64,000 bases of DNA. Source: Streptomyces nodosus. GTDB lineage: Bacteria; Actinomycetota; Actinomycetes; Streptomycetales; Streptomycetaceae. Location: the NCBI RefSeq assembly GCF_008704995.1, contig NZ_CP023747.1, positions 5,800,001 through 5,864,000 of the forward strand, written 5' to 3'. This document shows positions 8,863-17,762 of this stretch, one piece after another; position 1 is the first letter of the stretch, and each line of letters starts with the position of its first letter. Made by a program: the position numbers and the translations under genes. The notes beneath the pieces were generated by a model. The model was given only the letters and a program-made list of their open reading frames with translations. It had not been told where the DNA came from and did not search any database.

Positions 8863-9525
8863 TCAGTGGATGATGCCGGTGCGCAGGGCGACCGCGACCA
8901 TGCCGGCGCGGTCCCCGGTGCCCAGCTTGCGGGCGATGCGGGCGAGGTGACTCTTGACGGTCAGTGCGGACAGGCCCATGGAGACACCGATGGCCTTGTT
9001 CGACTGGCCCTCGGCCACCAGACGCAGCACCTCCACCTCGCGGCCGGACAGCTCGCGATAGCCGCCCGGGTGGCTCGGAGCACCCGGGGGGCGGCGGTGC
9101 AGGCGTGCGGCGGCGGCGCCGATGGGGGCGGCACCGGGGCGGGTGGGGAGCCCGATGTTGGTGCGCGTGCCGGTGACGACATAGCCCTTCACCCCGCCCG
9201 CCAGGGCGTTGCGGACGGCGCCGATGTCGTCGGCGGCGGACAGGGCGAGGCCGTTGGGCCAGCCTGCGGCGCGGGTCTCCGAGAGGAGGGTGAGGCCCGA
9301 GCCGTCGGGGAGGTGGACATCGGCGACACAGATGTCGCGGGGGTTGCCGATACGGGGGCGGGCCTCCGCGATGGACGACGCCTCGATGACGTCGCGCACT
9401 CCGAGTGCCCACAGATGACGGGTGACGGTGGAACGGACGCGTGGATCGGCCACGACGACCATGGCGGTCGGCTTGTTCGGACGGTAGGCGACCAGGCTTG
9501 CGGGCTGCTCGAGGAGAACGGACAC
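8863..9525 (-). CDS. whiI: WhiI, atypical response regulator for sporulation
   Basis: A 220-residue orphan response regulator with an N-terminal receiver domain (about 20-125) and a C-terminal LuxR-type helix-turn-helix (about 155-215; REVEVLRLVAEG and LTVKSHLARI). The position of the usual phospho-acceptor is D69 (CVADVHLP). The rest of the pocket is incomplete: the paired acidic residues after strand 1 are reduced to VVVADP, and the Lys after strand 5 is replaced in GYVVTG. That is the pattern known for WhiI, which works with BldM to drive late sporulation genes. GTG 9525 is the start because AGGAGG lies 4 nt upstream. Locus context (rnd before, DUF3000 and hemE after) matches whiI as I remember it in S. 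coelicolor. Confidence 0.88.
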   Translation of the reverse strand: MSVLLEQPASLVAYRPNKPTAMVVVADPRVRSTVTRHLWALGVRDVIEASSIAEARPRIGNPRDICVADVHLPDGSGLTLLSETRAAGWPNGLALSAADDIGAVRNALAGGVKGYVVTGTRTNIGLPTRPGAAPIGAAAARLHRRPPGAPSHPGGYRELSGREVEVLRLVAEGQSNKAIGVSMGLSALTVKSHLARIARKLGTGDRAGMVAVALRTGIIH

Positions 9526-9871
9526 CAGGCCTCCTGAAGGGGGTGCGGGGACGGGGCCGGCTCTGGGGATGAAGAGGACGAACCGTGCTTTCAAGGTCAC
9601 AGTGGTCTTCGGCATCACACTCGTGCTCCTTTAGAGAATGATCACGATTTGGTGAGTAACAATCCGTGCAATTCGGACGCGCGAGCGATCAACCGAAGAT
9701 CGAATCGGTTCGCTCCGGTGTCGATACAAGGCCGAAAGTGGCCGTATCGACAAAGAGATGGCAAGAAGGGTCAGCAAGAGGCTGACGAGGGGGCGCGGTG
9801 GCGAGGAGGGCGGCGACGAGGAGGACGGTGGCGAGGAGGCAGGGGGCGCGGGCGGCGGCAAGGTGAGGGGC
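9526..9871 (-). promoter_or_regulatory. whiI upstream region
   Basis: This 346-bp gene-free region should contain the whiI promoter and developmental operators. It holds a perfect compound hairpin (9719-9752: 9-bp outer arms TGTCGATAC/GTATCGACA, inner GGCC/GGCC), a second small dyad (AACCGA/TCGGTT, 9691-9710), and a markedly purine-rich stretch (9780-9860) with a 13-nt direct repeat at 9797-9809 and 9827-9839. The part nearest the gene is more AT-rich. I could not assign a -35/-10 pair with confidence. Confidence 0.55.
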
Positions 9872-9931
9872 GGCCGTGTGCCGACGAGGGGCGTGCCCGG
9901 CGAGGGGCACGCCCCTCGTCAGCACACGGCC
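9872..9931 (-). terminator. Long terminator hairpin after the DUF3000 gene
   Basis: A 16-bp perfect stem (9883-9898 with 9905-9920, 6-nt loop) extends through one mismatch into another 11 bp (9872-9882 with 9921-9931), giving a 60-nt hairpin 16 nt past the stop. Confidence 0.85.
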
Positions 9932-9947
9932 GGGGGGTCCGCCGGTT

Positions 9948-10616
9948 TCACCGGGACTGCGGCCCGCGCCGCTGCGGCAGCGTCACCACCGAGTTGTCCC
10001 CCGGGGCCGCCGGGGGCAGGCCCGCCACCTGACACAGCAGATCGCACCAGGAGGCCAGGTGGGCGGCCGTGTCCGGGACGCCGCCCAGGCCCTCGCGGGG
10101 GGACCAGGAGGCGCGGATCTCGATCTGGGAGGCGGCGGGGCGCGCGGCGAGCCCCCCGAAGTAGTGCGAACTCGCGCGCGTCACGGTGCCGCTGGGCACC
10201 CCGTAGGCCAGCCCCCGGGCCTGGAGCGCGCCGGTCAGCCAGGACCAGCACACCTCGGGCAGCAGCGGATCCGAGGCCATCTCGGCTTCGAGCTCGGCGC
10301 GCACCAGGGTCACCAGGCGGAAGCAGCCCTGCCAGGCGTCGTGTCCGGCGGGGTCGTACAGCAGCACGAGACGTCCGTCGGCCAGGTCCTCGCCCTCCTC
10401 GACGACCGCGGCCTCCAGCGCGTACACATGCGGGGCGAGCCGCTGCGGGGGACGGGTCGGCTCGATCTCGATCTCCGGCCGCAGCCGTGCGGCCTTCAGC
10501 GCGTCGAGTGCGGCGCGGAAGGGCAGCGGAGTGTTGTCCGTCGTATGAGCGTCCCCCTCCTCCGCGTCGTCCATGTCGCCAGCGCCGTCCGTCAGTCGTC
10601 CCTGAGCCGCAGCCAT
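9948..10616 (-). CDS. DUF3000 family protein
   Basis: A 222-residue conserved actinobacterial protein of unknown function. The N-terminal 30 residues are polar and acidic. The globular part begins near PFRAALDALKAARLRPEIEIE and is rich in Trp and aromatic residues around CWSWL and YFGGLAARP. No signal peptide, transmembrane segment or catalytic motif is evident. It sits divergently from hemE and upstream of whiI, as in other streptomycetes. Start ATG 10616 is chosen; an internal ATG at 10574 is also possible because neither has a strong ribosome-binding site. Confidence 0.8.
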   Translation of the reverse strand: MAAAQGRLTDGAGDMDDAEEGDAHTTDNTPLPFRAALDALKAARLRPEIEIEPTRPPQRLAPHVYALEAAVVEEGEDLADGRLVLLYDPAGHDAWQGCFRLVTLVRAELEAEMASDPLLPEVCWSWLTGALQARGLAYGVPSGTVTRASSHYFGGLAARPAASQIEIRASWSPREGLGGVPDTAAHLASWCDLLCQVAGLPPAAPGDNSVVTLPQRRGPQSR

Positions 10617-10978
10617 GCGGGGAAGAGTAAGGGGAAGAAAGCGCGTTCGCAGGGAGAGACACCCTGGCCCCCGGCGGTTTGGCCGGGAACGGCGGGGCTC
10701 CGCCCGGGCCGGTGCCGGGGGACGGGGCGGTGGTCGGCGCCTTCGCCCGGGACGGCCCCGCGGCACGGAGCGCGCGAGGGCTGTCGGCGGCCGCACCGCA
10801 CCGTCACCGCGGGGGCGCATGACGACCCGGCCCGCGCCCCCGCCGACCCGGGCCGCCGACCCCACGGGGAGCCGTCCGGGAGCCGGTCCCGCTGCTCCCG
10901 AGGGGTGCCGCCCCCGCCGCCGCGAGGGTGTCGTCGCCCCCCGGCCGCCCCGTCCGCGCGGCGTGCGAGACTCTTGGC

Positions 10979-12046
10979 GTGAGTGCCATTGACCGCCCCG
11001 TGCAGGGCCAGCCGACAGCGACGTACGACTCCGCCTTCCTCCGGGCGTGCAGGCGCGAGCCCGTGCCGCACACCCCGGTGTGGTTCATGCGGCAGGCCGG
11101 GCGCTCGCTGCCCGAGTACCGCAAGGTGCGCGAGGGCATCCCGATGCTCGAGTCCTGCATGCGGCCCGAGCTGATCACCGAGATCACGCTCCAGCCGGTC
11201 CGCCGGCACGGAGTGGATGCGGCGATCTACTTCAGCGACATCGTCGTCCCGCTCAAGGCCATCGGCATCGACCTCGACATCAAGCCCGGCATCGGACCGG
11301 TCGTCGAGCAGCCCATCCGCTCCCGTGCCGACCTGGCGAGGCTGCGGGATCTGACCCCCGAGGACGTTCCGTACGTCACGGAGGCCGTCCGGCTGCTCAC
11401 CGCCGAGCTGGGTGGCACCCCGCTGATCGGTTTCGCGGGCGCCCCCTTCACCCTCGCCAGCTATCTGATCGAGGGCGGCCCCTCCCGCACCTATGAGCAC
11501 ACCAAGGCGATCATGTACGGCGACCCGCAGCTGTGGGCCGACCTGCTGGACCGGCTTGCCGAGATCACCTCCGCCTTCCTCAAGGTCCAGATCGAGGCGG
11601 GTGCCTCGGCGGTCCAGCTCTTCGACTCCTGGGCCGGCGCCCTCGCCCCCGCCGAATACCGCCGCTCGGTACTGCCCGCCTCGGCCAAGGTCTTCCGGGC
11701 GGTCGAGGGATACGGCGTGCCGCGCATCCACTTCGGAGTCGGCACCGGTGAACTGCTCGGTCTGATGGGCGAGGCCGGCGCGGATGTCGTGGGCGTCGAC
11801 TGGCGGGTCCCGCTCGACGAGGCGGCCCGCCGCGTCGGACCCGGCAAGGCACTCCAGGGCAACCTCGACCCCGCGGTCCTCTTCGCCCCCCGCGAGGCCG
11901 TGGAGGCCTGCACCCTCGAGGTGCTCGACGCCGCCGCGGGCCTCGAGGGCCATATCTTCAACCTCGGCCACGGTGTGATGCCGGCCACCGACCCGGACGC
12001 GCTCACCCGTCTCGTGGACCACGTCCACCGGCAGACGGCCCGCTGA
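10979..12046 (+). CDS. hemE: Uroporphyrinogen decarboxylase
   Basis: A 355-residue enzyme that decarboxylates the four acetate side chains of uroporphyrinogen III to give coproporphyrinogen III. The substrate-binding N-terminal motif PVWFMRQAGRSLPEYR is intact. So are the YFSDIVVP loop with the catalytic Asp, the middle motif GFAGAPFTLASYL, and the C-terminal NLGHGVMP motif. GTG 10979 (VSAIDRP) is the likely start; an upstream ATG would add an Arg-rich non-coding-looking leader. hemG and hemQ lie 4 kb further on the same strand and complete the coproporphyrin branch. Confidence 0.96.
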   Translation: MSAIDRPVQGQPTATYDSAFLRACRREPVPHTPVWFMRQAGRSLPEYRKVREGIPMLESCMRPELITEITLQPVRRHGVDAAIYFSDIVVPLKAIGIDLDIKPGIGPVVEQPIRSRADLARLRDLTPEDVPYVTEAVRLLTAELGGTPLIGFAGAPFTLASYLIEGGPSRTYEHTKAIMYGDPQLWADLLDRLAEITSAFLKVQIEAGASAVQLFDSWAGALAPAEYRRSVLPASAKVFRAVEGYGVPRIHFGVGTGELLGLMGEAGADVVGVDWRVPLDEAARRVGPGKALQGNLDPAVLFAPREAVEACTLEVLDAAAGLEGHIFNLGHGVMPATDPDALTRLVDHVHRQTAR

Positions 12047-12101
12047 ACCGTCCGCCGGACCGATCCGATACCGGAAACCCCCGGCCTCCGAGCAGACACC
12101 G

Positions 12102-12140
12102 AGGGCGGCGCGCACCCGAGTGGCGGGTGCGCGCCGCCCT
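12102..12140. terminator. Bidirectional terminator between hemE and the membrane protein gene
   Basis: A 16-bp perfect stem (12102-12117 with 12125-12140, 7-nt loop) between two convergent genes. Confidence 0.85.
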
Positions 12141-12150
12141 TCTCCGTCCG

Positions 12151-12540
12151 CTATCCGAGGCGTGACCAGAGATAGACCATGGCCGCCAGGCACCCCGTGA
12201 GCGACAGCGGGATCCAGTACCGGGTGAAGGTGTTGAGCGGCACCTTGACCCAGGGCTTCTGCTCCTGCTCCAGGATGTCGGCCGCGACCCTCTTTCTGAC
12301 CGGCACCAGCATCACGACCAGCGTCAGCAGGACGCAGCTGTACAGATAGAGGGTCAAGGAGACGGAATAGCCCTTGGCCGCGGCGCTCGGCACCAGAAAC
12401 AGGCAACCGGCCAGCGGGACCAAGGACATGCTGCGCTTCGCCTTCGGCGTCGGCATGCACCAGCGCGTCGCGACCAGGTAGATGACGGTGGAGACGGCGG
12501 CGACGAGGACCCATTCGTTCGTGGTCACATGGAAAGACAT
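12151..12540 (-). CDS. Small integral membrane protein, unknown function
   Basis: A 129-residue protein with four clear hydrophobic helices: about 9-25, 37-55, 62-80 and 108-126. A short charged loop (VRKRVAADILEQEQKPW) lies between helices 3 and 4. I do not recognise a family. ATG 12540 is preceded by AGGGGGA about 11 nt upstream; a longer version to 12594 adds an unlikely leader. It is convergent with hemE and downstream of the rhomboid gene on the same strand. Confidence 0.65.
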   Translation of the reverse strand: MSFHVTTNEWVLVAAVSTVIYLVATRWCMPTPKAKRSMSLVPLAGCLFLVPSAAAKGYSVSLTLYLYSCVLLTLVVMLVPVRKRVAADILEQEQKPWVKVPLNTFTRYWIPLSLTGCLAAMVYLWSRLG

Positions 12541-12688
12541 GCTCGCGGATCCCCCTGGCGCGTGGTGCGACGTCGTCCACTTCGGCGCGAGCAACCCTAG
12601 TCACCTGATCGTCCGGCGTGAACGGCAACTTCCGGCACCAGAGCCCGGCTGAACCCTGCCGCCTTCCGGCAACCTCCGGTGTGCGGCC

Positions 12689-13507
12689 CTACCAGGCGCC
12701 TCGGGTCTGCCGGCCGAAGAGGATGCCGGGTGGCTGGGGTGGTGGCGGGGTGCCCCGTTTGAGGGGCCAGGCCAGCAGCATGCCCACGATGAAGCCGACC
12801 ACATGGGCCGCGTACGCCACGGATCCGGCCTGGGAGACGGCGCCCCCGTAGGAGTAGACCGCCTGGAGCGCGAACCAGAAGCCGAGCACGATCCACGCGG
12901 CCAGCCGCAGCGGCAGGAAGATCAGGAACGGGACCAGGACCCAGACCCTGGCCGTCGGATACAGGACCAGATAGGCGCCGAGCACCCCCGCGATGGCCCC
13001 GGAGGCGCCGATCAGCGGCTCGCCGGAGGAGCTGTTGAGGAGGGCGAAGCCGTACACCGACACATATCCGCACACGAGATAGAACAGCAGATACCGCAGG
13101 TGGCCCATGCGGTCCTCGATGTTGTTGCCGAAGATCAGCAGGAACAGCATGTTGCCCAGCAGGTGCAGCCAGCTGCCGTGCAGGAACATCGCCGTGAGGA
13201 CCGATAGCGGTGGTGACTTCTGGTAGTCCGGTGGGGCCACCACACAGCCGGAGCCCTGGGGACCGACGCCGACCGCGCCCGTGGGGACGAGCCCGGGCAG
13301 CTGATCGTGGATCAGTTCCCGGGGCACCGCCGCGTACTGGTCCAGGAACGCATGCAGATGGCACAGCTGGGCCAGGTTGCTCTGGCCCGCCACCGAACCC
13401 GCCAGGCCCGGCATGAGCAGGAAGACGACGACATTGGCGGCGATCAGTGCGAACGTCACATAGGGCGTGTGGCGCAACGGGTTCACATCATGGACGGGGA
13501 TGACCAC
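12689..13507 (-). CDS. Rhomboid family intramembrane serine protease
   Basis: A 272-residue polytopic membrane protease predicted to cut transmembrane substrates. The catalytic Ser is in GASGAIAGVLGAYL (S169) and the catalytic His in AYAAHVVGFIVG (H235), both inside predicted helices. The HGSWLHLLGNMLFLLIFG segment matches the conserved L1/TM2 region. A hydrophilic insert of about 60 residues, with two Cys, separates helix 1 from this segment and probably faces outside. The start is GTG 13507, with no obvious ribosome-binding site. The flavoprotein gene lies 92 nt upstream on the same strand. Confidence 0.9.
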   Translation of the reverse strand: MVIPVHDVNPLRHTPYVTFALIAANVVVFLLMPGLAGSVAGQSNLAQLCHLHAFLDQYAAVPRELIHDQLPGLVPTGAVGVGPQGSGCVVAPPDYQKSPPLSVLTAMFLHGSWLHLLGNMLFLLIFGNNIEDRMGHLRYLLFYLVCGYVSVYGFALLNSSSGEPLIGASGAIAGVLGAYLVLYPTARVWVLVPFLIFLPLRLAAWIVLGFWFALQAVYSYGGAVSQAGSVAYAAHVVGFIVGMLLAWPLKRGTPPPPQPPGILFGRQTRGAW

Positions 13508-13599
13508 AAGGAAGGTGTGCCCGGGACGGGCGGGACGAATCGGGTGAATTTTTCCCGCGCTCGGACGGATGCCGCGACGGCAGGGCCCCTTTTGTCCCC

Positions 13600-14994
13600 T
13601 CAGCCGGGGCCGTCACGCACCGCCGTGACCGCCTTCCGCGCCGCCACCAGGACCGGGTCCCACACCGGGGAGAACGGAGGGGCGTAGCCCAGGTCCAGGG
13701 AGGTCATCTCCTCGACCGTCATCCGTGCGGTCAGCGCGACCGCGGCGATGTCCACCCGTTTCGCCGCACCCTCCCGGCCCACGATCTGGACGCCGAGCAG
13801 CCGGCCGGTGCGGCGCTCGGCGAGCATCTTCACCGTCATGGGGGCGGCGCCCGGGTAGTAGCCCGCGCGGCTGGTGGACTCGATGGTGACCGTCACATAC
13901 TGCAGCCCGGCCCGGCGTGCGTCCTTCTCCCGCAGTCCGGTGCGGGCGATCTCCAGATCGCAGACCTTGCTCACGGCCGTGCCGACCACACCGGGGAAGG
14001 TGGCGTAGCCGCCGCCCGCATTGGTGCCGATGACCTGCCCGTGCTTATTGGCATGGGTGCCCAGCGCGATATGCCGCTCGCGTCCGGACACCAGGTCGAG
14101 GACTTCGACGCAGTCGCCGCCGGCCCAGATGTTCCGATGCCCGCGCACCCGCATCGCGAGATCCGTGAGCAGCCCGCCGTGCTCACCCAGCGGCAGTCCG
14201 GCGGCCCGGGCCAGCGTGGTCTCCGGGCGGACGCCGATGCCGAGCACCACCACGTCCGCCGGGAACTCGGCCGCCTCCGTGCCCACCGCGCGGACCCCGC
14301 CGTCCTCCCCGGTGAGGATCTTGGTGACCTCGGCGTCGTTCACCATGGTGATGCTCAGGCCCTCCATGGCCCGGTGGACCAGCCGGCCCATGTCCGGGTC
14401 GAGCGTGGCCATGGGCTCGCTGCCGCGGTTGACGACGGTGACCTCGTATCCGCGTGCGATCAGCGCCTCGGCCATCTCCACCCCGATATAGCCCGCGCCG
14501 ACGACCACCGCGCGGCGCGCCGGCACGCCGGTCAGCGTGTCCAGCAGCGCCTGGCCGTCGTCCAGGGTCTGCACACCGTGCACCCCGGGAGCGTCGACGC
14601 CCGGCAGGTCGGGGCGGATCGGCCGGGCCCCGGTCGCGATCACCAGCTTGTCGTACGACGTCCAGGACTCGGCCCCGGAATCGACGTCCCGTGCGCGGAC
14701 CCGGCCGCCCGCCACATCGATCTCCGTGACCTCCGTCCGCATCCGCAGGTCGATGGCGCGCGCCCGGTGCTCCTCGGGCGTCCGCGCGATCAGCTCGTCC
14801 CGTGCGGCGACGGCGCCGCCGACCCAGTAGGGGATGCCGCACGCCGAGAACGAGGAGAAGTGACCGCGTTCGAACGCCACGATCTCCAGCTCGCCGGGGC
14901 CCTTCAGACGGCGTGCCTGCGACGCGGCGGACATGCCCGCCGCGTCGCCACCGATCACGACCAGACGCTCGGCCGAACCGTGGCTGATGCTCAT
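13600..14994 (-). CDS. FAD-dependent pyridine nucleotide oxidoreductase, CoA-disulfide-reductase-like
   Basis: A 464-residue flavoprotein with an N-terminal FAD-binding motif (VVIGGDAAGMSAA), a central NAD(P)-binding motif (VVVGAGYIGVEMAEAL), the second FAD motif (IWAGGDCVEV) and a C-terminal dimerisation domain. A single redox Cys in SSFSACGIPYW (C52) replaces the CxxxxC pair of glutathione-reductase types. This is typical of CoA-disulfide reductase, NADH oxidase and sulfur reductase relatives. A conserved Tyr in LGYAPPFS near the C-terminus also fits CoA-disulfide reductase. The exact substrate is uncertain. Confidence 0.88.
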   Translation of the reverse strand: MSISHGSAERLVVIGGDAAGMSAASQARRLKGPGELEIVAFERGHFSSFSACGIPYWVGGAVAARDELIARTPEEHRARAIDLRMRTEVTEIDVAGGRVRARDVDSGAESWTSYDKLVIATGARPIRPDLPGVDAPGVHGVQTLDDGQALLDTLTGVPARRAVVVGAGYIGVEMAEALIARGYEVTVVNRGSEPMATLDPDMGRLVHRAMEGLSITMVNDAEVTKILTGEDGGVRAVGTEAAEFPADVVVLGIGVRPETTLARAAGLPLGEHGGLLTDLAMRVRGHRNIWAGGDCVEVLDLVSGRERHIALGTHANKHGQVIGTNAGGGYATFPGVVGTAVSKVCDLEIARTGLREKDARRAGLQYVTVTIESTSRAGYYPGAAPMTVKMLAERRTGRLLGVQIVGREGAAKRVDIAAVALTARMTVEEMTSLDLGYAPPFSPVWDPVLVAARKAVTAVRDGPG

Positions 14995-15022
14995 ACGAAC
15001 ACGCTACGGGGGCAGGGCGGTC

Positions 15023-16093
15023 TCAGTCCTGCCCGGTCCCGCCCTCGGGCTCCGCCCGGCCCTCCTGCCCGCCGTGGCCCCGCGGTCCGCTCCCGTCCTC
15101 CTGCTCCCCGGTGGGCCCGGTCGTCGTACGGGCCGCGGGGAACTTGTCCAGTGCCGTGGAGAAGGGGGCGTGCGCGGGGCGGTACGGCATCCGGGGGCGT
15201 ATCACCTTGGTCCACAGCAGCACCAGCAGCGCCGCGCACACCGCGAAGGGGAGCACCGCGCCGACGGCCAGGGCGATCCACCGCAGCAGGGTGACGAAGA
15301 CGTGCCAGCCTCCGGCCAGCGCGTCCAGGAAACCGGGCCGGTCGTCCTCGGCCGCCTTCACCGGCTTCTTCGCGGGCGCCTCGGACAGCGACAGGGTGAT
15401 GGTGGCCAGGCTGGTGCGGTCCTTCAGAGACGACTGCCGGGCGAGCAGTGCCTCGAGATCGGCCTGGCGCGAGCTCAGTTCCCCCTCCAGGGCGACCACA
15501 TCGCTGAGCCTGGTCGCCCGGTCCATCAGCTCGCGCACCCGCGCCACACTGGCGCGCTGCGAGGCGATGCGGCTCTGGACGTCGACGACCTGGTCGGTGA
15601 CGTCCTCCGCCTTGGCGGTCCGCTCGACCAGCGTGCCCGTGCCCTGCAGTGCGGTGAGCACCTCCTCGTACTTCTCGGCGGGCACCCTCAGGACGAGCCG
15701 GGTGCGCTCATGGCCCCGGGCGTCGCGGCTGGTGTTCTCGTGGCCGATGAACCCGCCCGCGTTCTCGACGGCGGTCCGCGTCTCGTCGAGCGCCCGGGAC
15801 ACATCCTTGACCCGCACCGTCAGGGACGCGGTGCGGATGACGGCGTTCACGGCGGGAGCGGGCGTGCCGGCGCCGTTCTTCGCGGCGCCGCCGGTGGAGC
15901 TGTCGACGGCGCCCTGCTGCGGTGACGCGGCCTCGGCGGCCCGGGCCCGGCCGCCGCTCGACACGTCCCCCGCCTTGTCCCCGGCGCTCGCGCTGCAGCC
16001 TGCCAGGGCGAGCGCGGCGGTGAGCAGGGTCGCGGCCAGGACCCGGACCGGCCGTACGGAACGTGGTGTGTGCGGTGTGCGTGATGTGCGCAT
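15023..16093 (-). CDS. DUF4349 lipoprotein
   Basis: A 356-residue membrane-anchored extracytoplasmic protein of unknown function. It has a lipoprotein signal peptide ending in LALAGCSAS. A DUF4349 domain follows (about 85-270), containing a long heptad-rich helix (DVQSRIASQRASVARVRELM) that should form a coiled coil. One transmembrane helix lies near residues 285-310 (IALAVGAVLPFAVCAALLVLLW), followed by a Pro/Gly/Glu-rich cytoplasmic tail. ATG 16093 has a G-rich ribosome-binding site. It is divergent from hemG with 159 bp between the starts. Confidence 0.87.
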   Translation of the reverse strand: MRTSRTPHTPRSVRPVRVLAATLLTAALALAGCSASAGDKAGDVSSGGRARAAEAASPQQGAVDSSTGGAAKNGAGTPAPAVNAVIRTASLTVRVKDVSRALDETRTAVENAGGFIGHENTSRDARGHERTRLVLRVPAEKYEEVLTALQGTGTLVERTAKAEDVTDQVVDVQSRIASQRASVARVRELMDRATRLSDVVALEGELSSRQADLEALLARQSSLKDRTSLATITLSLSEAPAKKPVKAAEDDRPGFLDALAGGWHVFVTLLRWIALAVGAVLPFAVCAALLVLLWTKVIRPRMPYRPAHAPFSTALDKFPAARTTTGPTGEQEDGSGPRGHGGQEGRAEPEGGTGQD

Positions 16094-16252
16094 ACGGGTG
16101 TACCCCCCAGGGTGTGGTGACCGATGCATCTTGGACGCGGGGCCGGGCCGGAACGTTGGCGCTATCCCGGTCCCGATGCGGTCACGGTCGGGACTCGGCA
16201 GGGACAACCGGCCCATGCGGGAGGGGCCGGACGGTCTGAGAGCCTGGAGAGC

Positions 16253-17758
16253 ATGAACGCATGGGAGAACCGCACCGGCGCGGGGCACGTGGTGGTCGTC
16301 GGAGGCGGGATCGCGGGGCTCGCCGCCGCACACCGGCTGCTGGACCGGGGAGCGCGCGTGACGGTCCTGGAGGCCTCGGAACGGGTGGGCGGCAAGCTGC
16401 TGCCCGGTGAGATCGCCGGAGTGCGCGTCGACCTCGGTGCCGAGTCGATGCTGGCGCGCCGGCCCGAGGCGGCGGTGCTCGCCCGCGAGGTCGGTCTCAC
16501 CGACGACCTCCGGGCCCCGGCCACGACCACCGCCTCGATCTGGACCCGCGGTGCGCTGCGGCCGATGCCCAAGGGACATGTCATGGGGGTGCCGGGCACC
16601 GCCTCCGCCCTGTCCGGTCTGCTCACCGACGAGGGGCTGGCCCGTATCGAGCGCGACGCGGAGCTGCCGCGCACCGAGGTCGGCGACGATGTGGCGGTGG
16701 GGGAGTACGTGGCGGCCCGCCTCGGCCGTGAGGTGGTGGACCGTCTGGTGGAACCGCTGCTCGGCGGGGTGTACGCGGGGGACGCGTACCGCATCTCGAT
16801 GCGCTCGGCGGTCCCGCAGCTGTTCTCGGCGGCCCGTGCGCACGACTCGCTGACCGAGGCGGTCCGCGAGATCCAGGCGGCCTCGGCCGCGAACCCGCAG
16901 CAGGGCCCGGTGTTCCTGGGCGTCCGGGGCGGCGTCGGCCGGCTCCCGCTTGCCGTGGCGGAGTCGGTGCGGGCGCGGGGAGGGGAGATCCTCCTGAAGA
17001 CCGCGGCGGAGGGGCTGGACCGTACGACTGAGGGCTGGCGGGTCCGCCTCGGCGACCGGGTCCTCGAGGCCGACGCGGTGGTCCTCGCGGCCCCCGCCCC
17101 GGAGGCCGCCCGGCTGCTGCGCACCGCCTCCCCGGGGGCCGCCGCCGAACTGGGCGCCGTGGAGTACGCCTCCATGGCCCTGATCACCCTCGCCTTCCAC
17201 CGCGCCGACCTGACCCTGCCCGAGGGCAGCGGCTTCCTGGTGCCCCCGGTCGACGGACGCACGATCAAGGCGTCGACGTTCGCCTCCCACAAGTGGGGCT
17301 GGATCGCCGACGAGGACCCGGACGTGGTCGTCGTACGGACCTCGGTCGGCCGGTACGGCGAGAGCGAGATACTCCAGCGCGAGGACCGCGACCTGGTGGC
17401 CGTCTCCCGGCACGACCTGCGCGAGGCCACCGGCCTGGACGCGGTGCCGCTGGAGGCCCGGGTCACCCGCTGGAACGGCGGCCTGCCCCAGTACCCCGTC
17501 GGCCACCATGCGCGGGTGGACCGCGTCCGTGAGCACCTCGCCGCACTGCCGGGCCTCGCGGTGTGCGGCGCGGCCTACGACGGCGTCGGCATCCCGGCGT
17601 GCATCGCGAGCGCCTACGCCGCCGTGGACCGGCTCGGCGTGACCCCCGCGACGACCGCCGCGGCGCACGGCGCGTCCGCCGAGACCGCACGACCGGGGGA
17701 CACGCACGACCACACCGCACACCCGGTGCAGAACCCTGATGACGGAGCGGGAGAATAA
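16253..17758 (+). CDS. hemG: Protoporphyrinogen / coproporphyrinogen III oxidase (HemY/CgoX type)
   Basis: A 501-residue FAD enzyme of haem synthesis. The dinucleotide-binding motif VVVGGGIAGLAAAHRL lies at the N-terminus, and the C-terminal FAD motif is in GLAVCGAAYDGVGIPACIASA. Actinobacteria use the coproporphyrin route, so the likely reaction is coproporphyrinogen III to coproporphyrin III. hemQ starts 4 nt after the stop, consistent with that pathway. ATG 16253 has GGAGA 2 nt upstream. The last about 40 residues are an Ala/Thr/His-rich tail outside the family fold. Confidence 0.92.
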   Translation: MNAWENRTGAGHVVVVGGGIAGLAAAHRLLDRGARVTVLEASERVGGKLLPGEIAGVRVDLGAESMLARRPEAAVLAREVGLTDDLRAPATTTASIWTRGALRPMPKGHVMGVPGTASALSGLLTDEGLARIERDAELPRTEVGDDVAVGEYVAARLGREVVDRLVEPLLGGVYAGDAYRISMRSAVPQLFSAARAHDSLTEAVREIQAASAANPQQGPVFLGVRGGVGRLPLAVAESVRARGGEILLKTAAEGLDRTTEGWRVRLGDRVLEADAVVLAAPAPEAARLLRTASPGAAAELGAVEYASMALITLAFHRADLTLPEGSGFLVPPVDGRTIKASTFASHKWGWIADEDPDVVVVRTSVGRYGESEILQREDRDLVAVSRHDLREATGLDAVPLEARVTRWNGGLPQYPVGHHARVDRVREHLAALPGLAVCGAAYDGVGIPACIASAYAAVDRLGVTPATTAAAHGASAETARPGDTHDHTAHPVQNPDDGAGE

Positions 17759-17762
17759 CCCC

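Noticed and set aside
16162..17466. A 434-residue minus-strand open frame opposite hemG
   Set aside because: Ser/Arg/Thr/Pro-rich shadow; hemG is fully supported by FAD motifs and by coupling to hemQ.
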